64,000 nt of DNA, from positions 124,001-188,000 of the forward strand of contig NZ_AEVT01000058.1 in assembly GCF_000189275.1 (NCBI RefSeq), in the 5' to 3' direction. Origin of the DNA: Vibrio sinaloensis DSM 21326. GTDB taxonomy: Bacteria; Pseudomonadota; Gammaproteobacteria; Enterobacterales; Vibrionaceae. This document shows, one piece after another, positions 16,378 to 25,075 of this stretch. Numbering within the stretch: the stretch's first letter is position 1; every line of letters begins with the position of its first letter. The translations under genes were made by a program, and so were the position numbers. The notes below the pieces were generated by a model that saw only the letters and a list, made by a program, of their open reading frames with translations, did no database searches and was not told where the DNA came from.

Positions 16378-17859
16378 ATGAGCGCATTCAAAAAACTCAC
16401 AGAACACTCCAAAAAAATCTCTCACTTTAACCACCTCGCGGCTATTTGTGGCTGGGATCAAGCGGCTGTTATGCCGAGTGGGGGCAACCAAGCTCGTTCA
16501 GAAGCAATGGCTGAGTTGTCGGTTCACCTACACGGCCTACACACACAACCTCAGTTGGCCGATTGGTTCGATCAAGCCGAGCAAGAATCGTTAACAGAGC
16601 AAGAGAGCGCCACGCTACGCGAACTCAAACGAAACTGGCAACAGGCCAACATACTTCCTGAGTCCTTGGTTCAAGCAAAATCTCTAGCGGGTTCAAAGTG
16701 TGAACATGCATGGCGCACGCAACGTGGCGAAAATGACTGGCAAGGGTTTGAAAAAAACTGGGCTGAAGTGGTTAAGCTCTCTCAAGAAGAAGCTCAAATC
16801 CGTGCAGACGCCACCGGCCTGTCACCATACGATGCCATGCTCGACATCTACGAGCCTGGTACTCAGTCTGACTCTTTAGATAGCTTGTTCAGTGACGTAA
16901 AAACATGGCTACCTGATTTGATCGATCAAGTGATTGATAAGCAAGCGTCAGAGACCTTCGTGCAACCTCAAGGAAGCTTTGATACTGCCAAACAGAAAGC
17001 ACTTGGCCTGGATGTAATGAAGCTGCTCCAGTTTGATTTTGAGCACGGACGTCTGGATGAAAGTGTTCACCCCTTCTGTGGTGGCGTTCCATCAGATGTA
17101 CGTATTACCACGCGGTATGATGAGAGCGAGTTTGTTCAATCTTTGATGGGTATTGTTCACGAGACAGGACATGCGCGTTACGAACAAGGCTTACCAAAAG
17201 CATTGGCTGGATTACCATCTGGTGAAGCACGCTCTATGGGTATTCATGAATCGCAGTCTTTGTTCTTTGAAATGCAAGTGGGTCGCAGCAATGCCTTTAT
17301 CGCTCATTTATCGCGTTTAGCGGGCAATCACTTCTCTGATCACGATACCGGTTTGTTCTCGCAAGATAACTTCCAAAATCTATACACCCGTGTAAAGAAA
17401 GACTTTATTCGTGTCGATGCTGATGAGCTTACCTACCCTGCACACGTGATTTTGCGATATGAAATCGAACGCGATCTCATTAACGGCAAAATCAAACATA
17501 CCGATGTGCCAGAGCTGTGGGATCAGAAGATGCAGCAATATCTCGGACTATCGACTCAAGGCAATTTTAAAAATGGCTGTATGCAGGACATCCACTGGAC
17601 GGACGGCGCATTTGGCTACTTCCCTAGTTACACACTAGGAGCAATGTACGCCGCTCAATTTATGGCCTCGATGAAGCAAACCGTTGATGTTGATGGCGCA
17701 ATCCAAAGTGGAGATTTAACGCCTATCTTTACTTGGCTATCTGACAACATCTGGAGTAAAGGTAGCATTTTGACCACAGATCAACTGGTCACTCAAGCAA
17801 CAGGTGAAACGCTCAACGCGGAGCACTTCCAAGCGCATTTGAGAAGTCGTTACCTCTAA
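16378..17859 (+). CDS. M32-family carboxypeptidase (Taq type)
   Basis: A 493-residue cytoplasmic zinc carboxypeptidase that removes C-terminal residues from peptides. The zinc motif HETGH (in GIVHETGHARYEQGLP, near residue 260) and the downstream family motifs GIHESQS and RVDADELTYPAHVILRYEIE are present, as is the C-terminal GAMYAAQ segment. Length matches the family (about 490-500). A bidirectional terminator separates it from the convergent DUF3047 gene. Confidence 0.93.
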   Translation: MSAFKKLTEHSKKISHFNHLAAICGWDQAAVMPSGGNQARSEAMAELSVHLHGLHTQPQLADWFDQAEQESLTEQESATLRELKRNWQQANILPESLVQAKSLAGSKCEHAWRTQRGENDWQGFEKNWAEVVKLSQEEAQIRADATGLSPYDAMLDIYEPGTQSDSLDSLFSDVKTWLPDLIDQVIDKQASETFVQPQGSFDTAKQKALGLDVMKLLQFDFEHGRLDESVHPFCGGVPSDVRITTRYDESEFVQSLMGIVHETGHARYEQGLPKALAGLPSGEARSMGIHESQSLFFEMQVGRSNAFIAHLSRLAGNHFSDHDTGLFSQDNFQNLYTRVKKDFIRVDADELTYPAHVILRYEIERDLINGKIKHTDVPELWDQKMQQYLGLSTQGNFKNGCMQDIHWTDGAFGYFPSYTLGAMYAAQFMASMKQTVDVDGAIQSGDLTPIFTWLSDNIWSKGSILTTDQLVTQATGETLNAEHFQAHLRSRYL

Positions 17860-17881
17860 TCTCTTGCTCCTCCCACCAGAA

Positions 17882-17908
17882 AAAAGAGCAGCGATTTGCT
17901 GCTCTTTT
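17882..17908. terminator. Bidirectional terminator
   Basis: An 11-bp stem AAAAGAGCAGC/GCTGCTCTTTT with a 5-nt loop gives A- and T-tracts on both sides, serving the M32 gene and the convergent DUF3047 gene. Confidence 0.85.
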
Positions 17909-17923
17909 CTTATGTGGATCGTT

Positions 17924-18586
17924 TTATTCGGCACTGAATGTGATGTGGCCATAGTAACTACTTGCCTCTAAGGCGCTGTTGTCGGTATCCGTCATAAGCG
18001 CCACGACATCAATAAATTGATAACTGTCTAGATTCGCTTGTTCGCTGCCCTTATCACCGAACAACTCAACCATGTCTTGAAAAACGTTCCTCTTCTCTGG
18101 GTACCAAACGCCAACTTCGGCGCTTGCATCTCGAATTGCCAACATTTTCACTTTAGCGCCGGCGTAAGCGTTGTCCCAATGCTCACCCGCGGCATGATCG
18201 CTTGACCAAACGTAATTAAGCGAGGAAACATTCCACATGAACATACCTTCATTCCTAACCAGATAGATTCGAGCGGCATAATCATCTCCAGCCTTGGTGT
18301 TTTCCGCTAAATTCTCTAACTTCTTGTCAATTTTCCAGCGCCAATTAATGTAAGGTGTTTTTTCTAGATCAATCTTTTGGCTAAACATCAGGCCTGACGC
18401 GCTCCCAATGCTTTGAGCGTGCAGTATATTCTTCGCAGATAAGACGGTGTATTGGGTTTCACCGGAAAAAACTTTGGATTGCCATTGGTGAAATTCGTCA
18501 TCGTTAAACTTGGGCAGTTCAACAAGCTCAGACGAAGCCAAGGAAGCAAAACTCACCATTCCCAATAAGTACAAACTGATGTTCAC
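17924..18586 (-). CDS. DUF3047 domain-containing secreted protein
   Basis: A 220-residue protein with an N-terminal signal peptide (about 1-18). The rest matches DUF3047: the INWRWKID motif, GDDYAARIYLV and the NYVWSSDHAAGEHWDNAY segment. DUF3047 proteins are periplasmic beta-rich proteins of unknown role. The start is GTG with a very strong ribosome site (GGAGGAGGT). It is the first of several short minus-strand genes up to 21.7 kb, each with its own spacing. Confidence 0.82.
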   Translation of the reverse strand: MNISLYLLGMVSFASLASSELVELPKFNDDEFHQWQSKVFSGETQYTVLSAKNILHAQSIGSASGLMFSQKIDLEKTPYINWRWKIDKKLENLAENTKAGDDYAARIYLVRNEGMFMWNVSSLNYVWSSDHAAGEHWDNAYAGAKVKMLAIRDASAEVGVWYPEKRNVFQDMVELFGDKGSEQANLDSYQFIDVVALMTDTDNSALEASSYYGHITFSAE

Positions 18587-18615
18587 TGTTTACCTCCTCC
18601 GGCTTTATCTCAATG

Positions 18616-18984
18616 CTAGATGGCGACCGCTTCTATCTTATTACCGTCTAGGTCTCGAACAAACGCAGCATAATAGGTTTCACCATATTCCGGGCGCGGA
18701 CCGGGCTTGCCTTCACAAGTGGCCCCCATTTCAAGCGCCGTATTATAAAACGCATCAACTGAGCCTCTTGAAGGCGCATTAAAAGCCACATGGGCCCCAT
18801 TGCTTGCCGTCGCTTTTCCTTCGCATGGCGCTCCAACCCAAAACTCAAACTGTTCGCCATAGGCAGCCGCAACACCTTCAATGTAGTGAGAACGCTGGAT
18901 GGATAAACTTGCTAGAACGGAATCGTAAAAGTTCACTGCACGTTCCACATTGGTCGTGCCGAGAGAAATATGATTAAGAATCAT
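18616..18984 (-). CDS. VOC-family (glyoxalase-like) protein
   Basis: A 122-residue single-module VOC protein. It starts with the typical MILNHISLGTTNVERAVNFYD pattern and ends with the FVRDLDGNKIEAV signature (metal-ligand Glu in the last strand). These enzymes act on small molecules in metal-dependent reactions; the substrate is unknown. AAAGG lies 6 nt before the ATG. The DUF3047 gene follows 29 nt after the stop. Confidence 0.85.
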   Translation of the reverse strand: MILNHISLGTTNVERAVNFYDSVLASLSIQRSHYIEGVAAAYGEQFEFWVGAPCEGKATASNGAHVAFNAPSRGSVDAFYNTALEMGATCEGKPGPRPEYGETYYAAFVRDLDGNKIEAVAI

Positions 18985-19106
18985 AGTAAAGCCTTTAAAA
19001 GTTGAAGAAAGAGTACCGAGATATACTTACATTATTTAAATAATAACTGAGCGTGAGTAACACCGACGCCATGTTTGCCCGAAATGAGACCAAGTGTGAA
19101 TATTCA

Positions 19107-19457
19107 CTACTTTAGGCTGGCCTGAATGATCAATAGCTCGATCTCTTGATCTGACGTATTAACCAAACCATGCGTACCATACCGCTGGTTTACAATCATA
19201 TCTCCAGATACTACTTTGCGCTCTTCTCCTTCTATCATCATCATGCCTTCACCGCTCAAAATAATGTACATTTCCTCATCGTCACCATGGGTGTGCTGCC
19301 CCATAGAGCTTCCTGGCGGCATCACAACGCGAATTGCAAAGTCCCAAGCACCATCAAAGTCTTTTCTTCTAAATGCTCGATATATGTCAATTGCCCCCTC
19401 TCCATCATGACTATTTTGATCAACTTCTTTGTCACACGTATAAAAATTACGAATCAT
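19107..19457 (-). CDS. Cupin-domain protein
   Basis: A 116-residue single cupin barrel. The two cupin motifs are visible: GQHTHGDDEEMYIILSGEG (metal-binding His, His, Glu) and a degenerate second motif around NQRYGTHGLVN (His). Its ATG overlaps the stop of the upstream acetyltransferase gene by 4 nt (ATGA), so the two are translationally coupled. The role is unknown; small cupins often bind sugars or metals. Confidence 0.82.
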   Translation of the reverse strand: MIRNFYTCDKEVDQNSHDGEGAIDIYRAFRRKDFDGAWDFAIRVVMPPGSSMGQHTHGDDEEMYIILSGEGMMMIEGEERKVVSGDMIVNQRYGTHGLVNTSDQEIELLIIQASLK

Positions 19458-20005
19458 AGCTCCCTGCTCCTTCGTGAAATTTCAGTTTTGGCATAAATTA
19501 GCGTGTCATCAAGCATCCCAGAAGGTAGCCGCCTCGCGCTAGCTAGTCGCCCCTCGAGTAAGTAACCACAGCGTTGAGCGACAGACTGACTTTTTTCATT
19601 TGAAGCTGCCATTTTTATTTCAACTCGTTTGGCCTGCTTTTCAATAAATGCATATTGCTCGACCAACTCAATCGCCTCACTGATGTAGCCTAACCCTGTT
19701 TTTGAGGTTTGTAGCCAGTAACCAATTTCAAAGTACGGAACGCAAGGATCCCGGACAATAAAACCAATCGCTCCAATAAAAACACGCGATTTTTTCTCTA
19801 CGATGTTGAACCAGAACTCACCACAAAACTGGTTGTAGTTTTCAACCGCTAGCTCGATATTGTCAATAAGATCCGATTTAGTTAAAGATTCCGTAACCCA
19901 AGGCAAAAACTGAGAAAACTCAGAGCGGCTTTCATCAATAACTTGATACATTTGGTCAGCCAACAGCAACGACGGAGGTGATAACAACAACCTTCTGCTT
20001 TCCAT
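19454..20005 (-). CDS. GNAT acetyltransferase, RimJ/RimL type
   Basis: A 183-residue GNAT-fold enzyme of the ribosomal-protein-alanine acetyltransferase subgroup. Evidence is the N-terminal SRRLLLSPPSLLLADQMYQVI, the central FIGAIGFIVRDP strand, the acetyl-CoA-binding TGLGYISEAIELV and the C-terminal NEKSQSVAQRCGYLLEGRL. It probably acetylates a protein N-terminus or a small amine. AGGGAG lies close to the ATG. It is coupled to the cupin gene downstream. Confidence 0.83.
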   Translation of the reverse strand: MESRRLLLSPPSLLLADQMYQVIDESRSEFSQFLPWVTESLTKSDLIDNIELAVENYNQFCGEFWFNIVEKKSRVFIGAIGFIVRDPCVPYFEIGYWLQTSKTGLGYISEAIELVEQYAFIEKQAKRVEIKMAASNEKSQSVAQRCGYLLEGRLASARRLPSGMLDDTLIYAKTEISRRSREL

Positions 20006-20081
20006 ACTCCCTTCAATCCCTTTAGATCTTCACCCTATATTCTTGAATAACTAGCGAATCACTAGCCATACCAAGTGATGG

Positions 20082-20435
20082 TTATACGGCACATAAATGA
20101 TTTAAAGGCGCCCATGCTAGCTCATCTGAAGCGCCTAACTTTCTGCTCCAAATCCAACCATTCAATTCAAATTCTTTAATCAGAAGCTCCCCAATCACCA
20201 AGTTATGTTCTTTAGCGAAGTAATCTTCCGTCACGGTCACTTGCTGATTTTCAATGGCTAGGATTTGCTTTGGGATCCACCCTTGTTTGTTCTCGCCGCG
20301 ACAATAAATCCAGTCCGCCCAATCTCCCTGTGGGTTGGACTCTTCAACCAGATCTAGAACCTCCCCTTTGGTGACTCGAATTGGGTCATCCGGTGCATCT
20401 TGATAGTCCTTTACAACTTTAAACTTGATAGCCAA
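20082..20435 (-). CDS. SH3-like domain protein (117 aa)
   Basis: The TTG at 20435 is chosen because AGGGA lies 7 nt upstream; the longer TTG frame from 20462 has no ribosome site. The protein (starting MAIKFKVVKDYQ) contains two SH3-like barrels: residues about 4-60 (KGEVLDLVEE, WIYCRGENKQGWIPKQIL) and about 65-115 (GELLIKEFELNGWIWSRK, AWAPLNHL). There is no signal peptide, so it is cytoplasmic. The ligand is unknown. Confidence 0.7.
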   Translation of the reverse strand: MAIKFKVVKDYQDAPDDPIRVTKGEVLDLVEESNPQGDWADWIYCRGENKQGWIPKQILAIENQQVTVTEDYFAKEHNLVIGELLIKEFELNGWIWSRKLGASDELAWAPLNHLCAV

Positions 20436-20565
20436 TCTCTTATCCCTGTTTGTTGCTGGCAATTGGCGATTATCTTAACGCAATTCTGTGGCGTAATGTT
20501 GCACCTTGCCTCTCGTTTCTAGCTCGACCCTCAGGTGCAATTGGTCGCAACCGTTATGTCATAGC

Positions 20566-20611
20566 AATAAAAACGGACACTCAACATTTTTACCAAATGT
20601 TGAGTGTCCGT
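20566..20611 (-). terminator. Long-stem terminator of the DUF1294 gene
   Basis: A perfect 17-bp stem (20573-20589 with 20595-20611) with a 5-nt loop. On the minus strand it is followed by TTTTTATTG, which fits a terminator 38 nt after the DUF1294 stop. The stem is unusually long for this role. Confidence 0.8.
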
Positions 20612-20649
20612 TCATATCTCACTCGAGCTAATTTTTCGTGGTGCACTAG

Positions 20650-21018
20650 CTAACCGACAATGCTTCGAACCACGCTTAAACCTGCTGGCGTGAGCGTCCA
20701 AATAAAGAAAGCGATATTGATAATGATGGTAACCCACAAGATCGTTTTAAATGGTTGCTTTTGAGACTTGTGACGCAGGGTGTGCTGAGCAAGCAATGCT
20801 CCCGGCCAACCGAAACACAAAGCCAAAAGATGCAATGTGTTCTCAGGTGTTCTCCACTCCCCTTTTACCGCTGCTCTTTTATCCACGGCATACATGACGA
20901 AAGTAGCAAATGACATGATGAGGTAGATGGCAATGAAAAACAGCTCTCCCCCGAAAAGAAGCGTTAATACACTTGAAAGCACTAAAAAGAGAGCACTGAA
21001 TAAAACTGTAGGTGACAT
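20650..21018 (-). CDS. DUF1294 membrane protein
   Basis: A 122-residue protein with three or four membrane helices and the DUF1294 signature (DKRAAVKGEWRTPENTLHLL, then GWPGALLAQ and RHKSQKQPF). Many relatives carry an N-terminal cold-shock domain; this one does not. Function is unknown. It has its own terminator. The 214-nt gap upstream (21019-21232) holds a 9-bp GC-rich stem (21166-21174 with 21192-21200) but no gene. Confidence 0.85.
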   Translation of the reverse strand: MSPTVLFSALFLVLSSVLTLLFGGELFFIAIYLIMSFATFVMYAVDKRAAVKGEWRTPENTLHLLALCFGWPGALLAQHTLRHKSQKQPFKTILWVTIIINIAFFIWTLTPAGLSVVRSIVG

Positions 21019-21232
21019 AAAATATTGCCTCTGTAATTTCGATATGTCGGGAAAGCCATGTTCACTGAACGACGCGCTCAGCCAAAGAAGAAGTTACGTT
21101 TTTTCTTGTAGGCTAACACCGAATTGCAATACCAATGCGGTTAACACATTGCTCCCACTCTAGTATCGCTCGCCGAATGCTCCTAAGCGCTGGCGAGCGA
21201 CTTTACTGCTTTACACTCATGCTACGCGCTAA

Positions 21233-21697
21233 CTAAATGGAGGGGCAATTACCTTTAGCGGCCATATCTACTTTTAGAACTTCCGCTTTCCCTTTACTTT
21301 CATCCACTAACTCAACGCCCGCGCCACCTACAAACACTCCCATTTTGATGTATTGATTAACGAAGTAATTACGACCTTCATCGGTATATATCGTTAAATG
21401 GTTCTCTGAGAACTCAGATTCTGTACTGACCTGATGCTCTTTGTTCCCTTCTACTTCATGGTAAAAGAACACTCCAGGGGCAGTCTCACCGATACACTCA
21501 CCATCTACGTACACGAACTTTTTAAGTGCTCCACCAACAATACTGTCCTCACGGTAGATATAGAGACCAGATTTGCCTTCTGTAGGCGCTTCAAACGATT
21601 TGATTTCATTCGATACAGTTGAATCGACGGTAGGGACTGAGGCACAACCAGACAAGCCTAAAAGGAGCGCAGAACATAGAATTACTTTATTTTTCAT
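21233..21697 (-). CDS. DUF2846-type lipoprotein
   Basis: A 154-residue lipoprotein with lipobox LSGC (Cys18). The mature part carries the DUF2846-like pattern SGLYIYRE, then VYVDGECIGETAPGVFFYHEV and a C-terminal GNCPS. Such proteins are predicted beta-rich outer-membrane or periplasmic lipoproteins of unknown role. AGGTAA lies upstream of the ATG. The 355-nt gap upstream (21698-22052) has a short hairpin (21874-21891) and the terminator of the next gene but no ORF. Confidence 0.82.
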   Translation of the reverse strand: MKNKVILCSALLLGLSGCASVPTVDSTVSNEIKSFEAPTEGKSGLYIYREDSIVGGALKKFVYVDGECIGETAPGVFFYHEVEGNKEHQVSTESEFSENHLTIYTDEGRNYFVNQYIKMGVFVGGAGVELVDESKGKAEVLKVDMAAKGNCPSI

Positions 21698-22004
21698 ATC
21701 ATTACCTAGCTACAACAAAAAAATCGAGCCAAACATACTATAGAGAAATACGCTCATTAATATTCATAATCTAAATTTGTGATTCAAACATCATTGTGTT
21801 TACCAATAAGTAGAGAGGAATCCTAAAAATCTAATCAAAACCAGCAGTTAGGAGGCATCTGGTCGGCATAATTGCATTGTTGTGACAATGCGCATTACGT
21901 GCACTGTATCTTCTAAGATCTCGTTGATTTATTCGTGTTGAAGTTTATTAGAAGAGACTTGTTTTCTATCTTCGTCATTGCCATTTTGATAATAGATAAA
22001 AACA

Positions 22005-22033
22005 AAAAAGAGCAGCAATAAGCGACTCTTTTT
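22005..22033 (-). terminator. Terminator of the DeoR/oxidoreductase unit
   Basis: The stem AAAAAGAG/CTCTTTTT with an inner GC pair lies 20 nt after the oxidoreductase stop; on the minus strand it ends in a T-rich run. Confidence 0.75.
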
Positions 22034-22052
22034 CGCGTTAATTTGTCGCCAA

Positions 22053-23087
22053 TTATTTAACCGCGATTGTCTGTCCAGTGCGGTTACTTTCCATTGCTAA
22101 GTCGATTAGCTTGATATTCCAAAGTGATTCTTCAGCGCTTACTGGAGGTGGAGTCTGGTGTTTAATCGACTCTGCGATCTTAACAAAGTAATGCTGGTAA
22201 CCACCTCGCTCCGTTGCAATGGTCCGCTGCCCTTCGCCATCATAAAAACAACCATACTGATCGATTTCTTCATCGGCCCAGCAAGGTTGTTCTGGTCGTT
22301 GTCCTGCAATTAACCTCGCCTCCTGCGGATCTAATCCATATTTTACATAACTCCCTTTAGAGCCCTTAATGGTAAATCGCTGGTTTGGATGGGCGCTGAA
22401 CAGATCAGCATGGAGCACGGCAACATGCCCGGGGTAATGCAACGTGAGATCGAAGTGGTCCACATTGTTAGAGCCCTCACGCATAATATTACATTGAGCG
22501 GTTATTGCCTCAGGTAAGCCAAACAGAGCCAGCGCCTGATCAAGCAAATGCGGCCCCAAATCAAACAAGATACCACCGCCGTCAGTGGCTTGCTCGCGCC
22601 AGCGTTGGCGTACTTGTGGGCGAAAACGGTCAAAGTGAGATTCGAAGTGTTTTAGCTCACCAAACTCCCCCTGTTCAATCATTTTTTTGACCGTCAAGAA
22701 GTCTCCATCCCAGCGTCGATTGTGGTAAACGCTCAACACTCGCTGCTTTTGCTCCGCAAGCTTAATCAGCTCTTCTCCATCTTCAACACGAGTCACAAAC
22801 GGTTTTTCGATGATCACATGTTTGCCATTTTCCAATGCAAGCTTGGCAAGTTCGAAATGCACATCGTTGGGTGCCGTTATGATGACCAGCTCGGCATCGG
22901 ACTGTGTAAGCATGTCGTGAGCCGATGAGTAATGTGCCGCGCTTGGCCAGTCTCGCGCTACCGCTTGCTGGTTACTCGTGCTAATCGCGCTCAGCTCAAA
23001 CTCAGCTAAGGTGGTTACAAAAGGTATATGAAAGGTTTTTGCAGAAAAGCCGTAGCCGACTATGGCTGTCTTAATTGCTTTGGTCAT
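22053..23087 (-). CDS. Gfo/Idh/MocA-family oxidoreductase
   Basis: A 344-residue NAD(P)-dependent sugar or cyclitol dehydrogenase. The N-terminal Rossmann domain has AIVGYGFSAKTFHIPF, and the EKP motif (VIIEKPFVTRVEDGEEL) is intact. The C-terminal domain has GGILFDLGPHLLDQALALFG, close to the YdgJ/YhhX subgroup. The start is set at ATG 23087, 4 nt after the DeoR stop, rather than at 23120, which would overlap it. Co-transcription with the DeoR-type repressor suggests control by a sugar-phosphate metabolite. The substrate is unknown. Confidence 0.88.
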   Translation of the reverse strand: MTKAIKTAIVGYGFSAKTFHIPFVTTLAEFELSAISTSNQQAVARDWPSAAHYSSAHDMLTQSDAELVIITAPNDVHFELAKLALENGKHVIIEKPFVTRVEDGEELIKLAEQKQRVLSVYHNRRWDGDFLTVKKMIEQGEFGELKHFESHFDRFRPQVRQRWREQATDGGGILFDLGPHLLDQALALFGLPEAITAQCNIMREGSNNVDHFDLTLHYPGHVAVLHADLFSAHPNQRFTIKGSKGSYVKYGLDPQEARLIAGQRPEQPCWADEEIDQYGCFYDGEGQRTIATERGGYQHYFVKIAESIKHQTPPPVSAEESLWNIKLIDLAMESNRTGQTIAVK

Positions 23088-23091
23088 GGTT

Positions 23092-23856
23092 CTATCTCTC
23101 GCTGTCAGGCTGAGTAACAATAAGTTGAATATCGTTTAGGTCTAGTTGCTGTTGGATAGCTTTAGGCGGTCGTTGATTGGTGACTAAAATGTCGATGCAA
23201 TCAAAGTCACACACTTTAAACATCTGCTGTTTATCAAACTTACTGCTGTCACACAGACAAATGACTTGTTGAGCGCGATCCAGCATCGCGCGCTTCATTG
23301 CCGCTTCTTCACTGCTGGTCGTAGAAACACCCAGTTTTGAAAGTGCACAAACCCCAATGAATGCCTTACTAAAGTGATATTGCTTAAGCTGCTCTAGCGC
23401 TTCTGTACCTAACATCGCGCGGTGAAATTGATTGAATTGCCCACCAAGAAAATGCAGCTCAACTTCGGGGTTGAGAGACAAAACGCCTAAGCAGTCGACA
23501 GCATTAGTAACAACAGTGACAGGTAGAGAAATTTGATTGGCTAGCGCGGTTAATGTGGTCCCCGAATCGAGTAATAGCGCATCGTTTTCCTCGATTAGTT
23601 GAGCTGCAGTGCGAGCAATCTCAATTTTATCTTGGCTGATCTCTTTTTGAGAGTAAGCAATTGGCCCTGACATAACAGGCGCAGATATTGCCCCACCTCT
23701 TATACGCTGGACACCAGGTAACTGAGTAAGCTTGACCAAATCCCGGCGCGCAGAATCACGCGAAATATCAAATCGCTGACAAATCTCCGCTAAGGTAATT
23801 TTGCTACTTTGGGTTAACCAATCTTGCATCGCAATCAGGCGTTCATCTTGCGTCAC
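23092..23856 (-). CDS. DeoR/GlpR-family transcriptional regulator
   Basis: A 254-residue repressor with an N-terminal winged helix (ITLAEICQRFDISRDSARRDLVKLTQLPGVQRIRGGA) and a C-terminal DeoR sensor domain (LLDSGTTLTALANQI, VVTNAVDCLGVL, FIGVCALSKLGVST) that binds sugar phosphates. The start is GTG. It lies directly upstream of the oxidoreductase gene and probably controls that unit. Confidence 0.88.
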   Translation of the reverse strand: MTQDERLIAMQDWLTQSSKITLAEICQRFDISRDSARRDLVKLTQLPGVQRIRGGAISAPVMSGPIAYSQKEISQDKIEIARTAAQLIEENDALLLDSGTTLTALANQISLPVTVVTNAVDCLGVLSLNPEVELHFLGGQFNQFHRAMLGTEALEQLKQYHFSKAFIGVCALSKLGVSTTSSEEAAMKRAMLDRAQQVICLCDSSKFDKQQMFKVCDFDCIDILVTNQRPPKAIQQQLDLNDIQLIVTQPDSER

Positions 23857-24039
23857 ACATCAATCCACTTAAATAAACTTAAGCAATACTAAGCGATCAA
23901 CACACTGATTGCACTCATTTGTTCTATCTAGTCGACAGGTCCTTATACGCATAAGCGCAATCTCATTAACTAACATGAGCACAAGGCTATGATTTTGTTT
24001 ACACTTATTAAGTTATTCCAACCTATTCAAAGGTGAATT

Positions 24040-24990
24040 TTGCTCACTGATAACACTCTGACTTTTGCGACGGCTAACCTATTTAACTTTGTTGAACCCC
24101 CCAGCGCCTTTTATGACTTTGAGAACATATATGATGCGCAAGGTTGGGCAGATAAATGTCGCTGGACGGCCGAGAAGATCACCAGCCTCGATGCCGATAT
24201 TATTGGTCTACAGGAAGTGTTCAGTATTGAGGCAACCAGAAAGCTGTTTGATCAATTAGGCTATCGTTACTTTGTGACTGTCGATGAGCCTCACATTGAG
24301 AGTGATTACATCTATACCAAACCCATCGTCGCCCTCGCTTCTCGCTTTCCTATTACGCATTTTGAAGCGGTCACACCACCCTGTTCGCTTGTACAAGATT
24401 ACAATGTGGAATGTCCGCGTTTTAGCCGTCAGCCGATTTACGCCGTGATTGATGCTGCGGATATTGGACAGGTCGCGGTCTATGTATGCCATCTTAAATC
24501 TCAGCGTGCGACAGAAAGTAATAACCCAGAGAGTGACAATGCATTACTTGGCGTATGGTTGTCGAGCCAGCAACGAGGTTGGGAAGCCGTTATGCTGCGT
24601 CACTTTATGCAGCAGAAGTATCGAGATAAACCCATGCCGACCGCGCTAATGGGAGATATGAACCAGACCATTCTCAGCGATACCACAGGGATGTTAGTGA
24701 AAGATCTCAAACAGCTGGACAATGAGTTGAAATTGGAAGACAGTTGGCTGATATTTCAAGAATCTCACCCAAGTGCAGAGCGTGCAGCCACTCATTATCA
24801 CTTCGCACGCGGCAATGTGCTCGACTATGTTTTGCTGTCTCAGGAATTTCAAACGCACTCCAGCTATTCTATGGCCGATGTGAGCCACTACCGTGTGCTT
24901 GACCAACACTTAATTAACCCAAACTACAGCCAAGACAAGCAAGCGAGCGATCATGCTTTTGTGGCCGTCACCGTTCGATTCGTGCTGTGA
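24040..24990 (+). CDS. Endonuclease/exonuclease/phosphatase (EEP) family protein
   Basis: A 316-residue metal-dependent phosphoesterase. EEP motifs are in order: TANLFNF (Asn), IIGLQEVFS (catalytic Glu), VYVCHLKS (His), LMGDMNQ (Asp-Met-Asn) and a C-terminal QASDHAFVAV (Asp-His). There is no signal peptide, so it acts in the cytoplasm. The substrate could be DNA, an inositol phosphate or a similar ester. The start is TTG with AAAGG upstream. It is divergent from the DeoR unit across 183 nt. Confidence 0.85.
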   Translation: MLTDNTLTFATANLFNFVEPPSAFYDFENIYDAQGWADKCRWTAEKITSLDADIIGLQEVFSIEATRKLFDQLGYRYFVTVDEPHIESDYIYTKPIVALASRFPITHFEAVTPPCSLVQDYNVECPRFSRQPIYAVIDAADIGQVAVYVCHLKSQRATESNNPESDNALLGVWLSSQQRGWEAVMLRHFMQQKYRDKPMPTALMGDMNQTILSDTTGMLVKDLKQLDNELKLEDSWLIFQESHPSAERAATHYHFARGNVLDYVLLSQEFQTHSSYSMADVSHYRVLDQHLINPNYSQDKQASDHAFVAVTVRFVL

Positions 24991-25010
24991 CTGCCTTTTA
25001 GACGGCAATA

Positions 25011-25050
25011 AAAATGCCCGAGTGAAATGCCCGAGTGATAACCCGGGCAT
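25011..25050 (-). terminator. Terminator of the Bor-like gene with a duplicated arm
   Basis: On the plus strand AATGCCCGAGTGA occurs twice in exact tandem (25013-25025 and 25026-25038), followed by CCCGGGCAT. Read on the minus strand, TGCCCG can pair with either of two CGGGCA copies; the distal copy is followed by TTTTTATT. Confidence 0.75.
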
Positions 25051-25075
25051 AAAGATCAAAAGCATTGAAGCAACA

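Noticed and set aside
18616..21697. Integron cassette array
   Set aside because: The genes look like cassettes, but I could not find paired core sites (RYYYAAC and GTTRRRY) with the proper folded region in the gaps, and the spacing is irregular.
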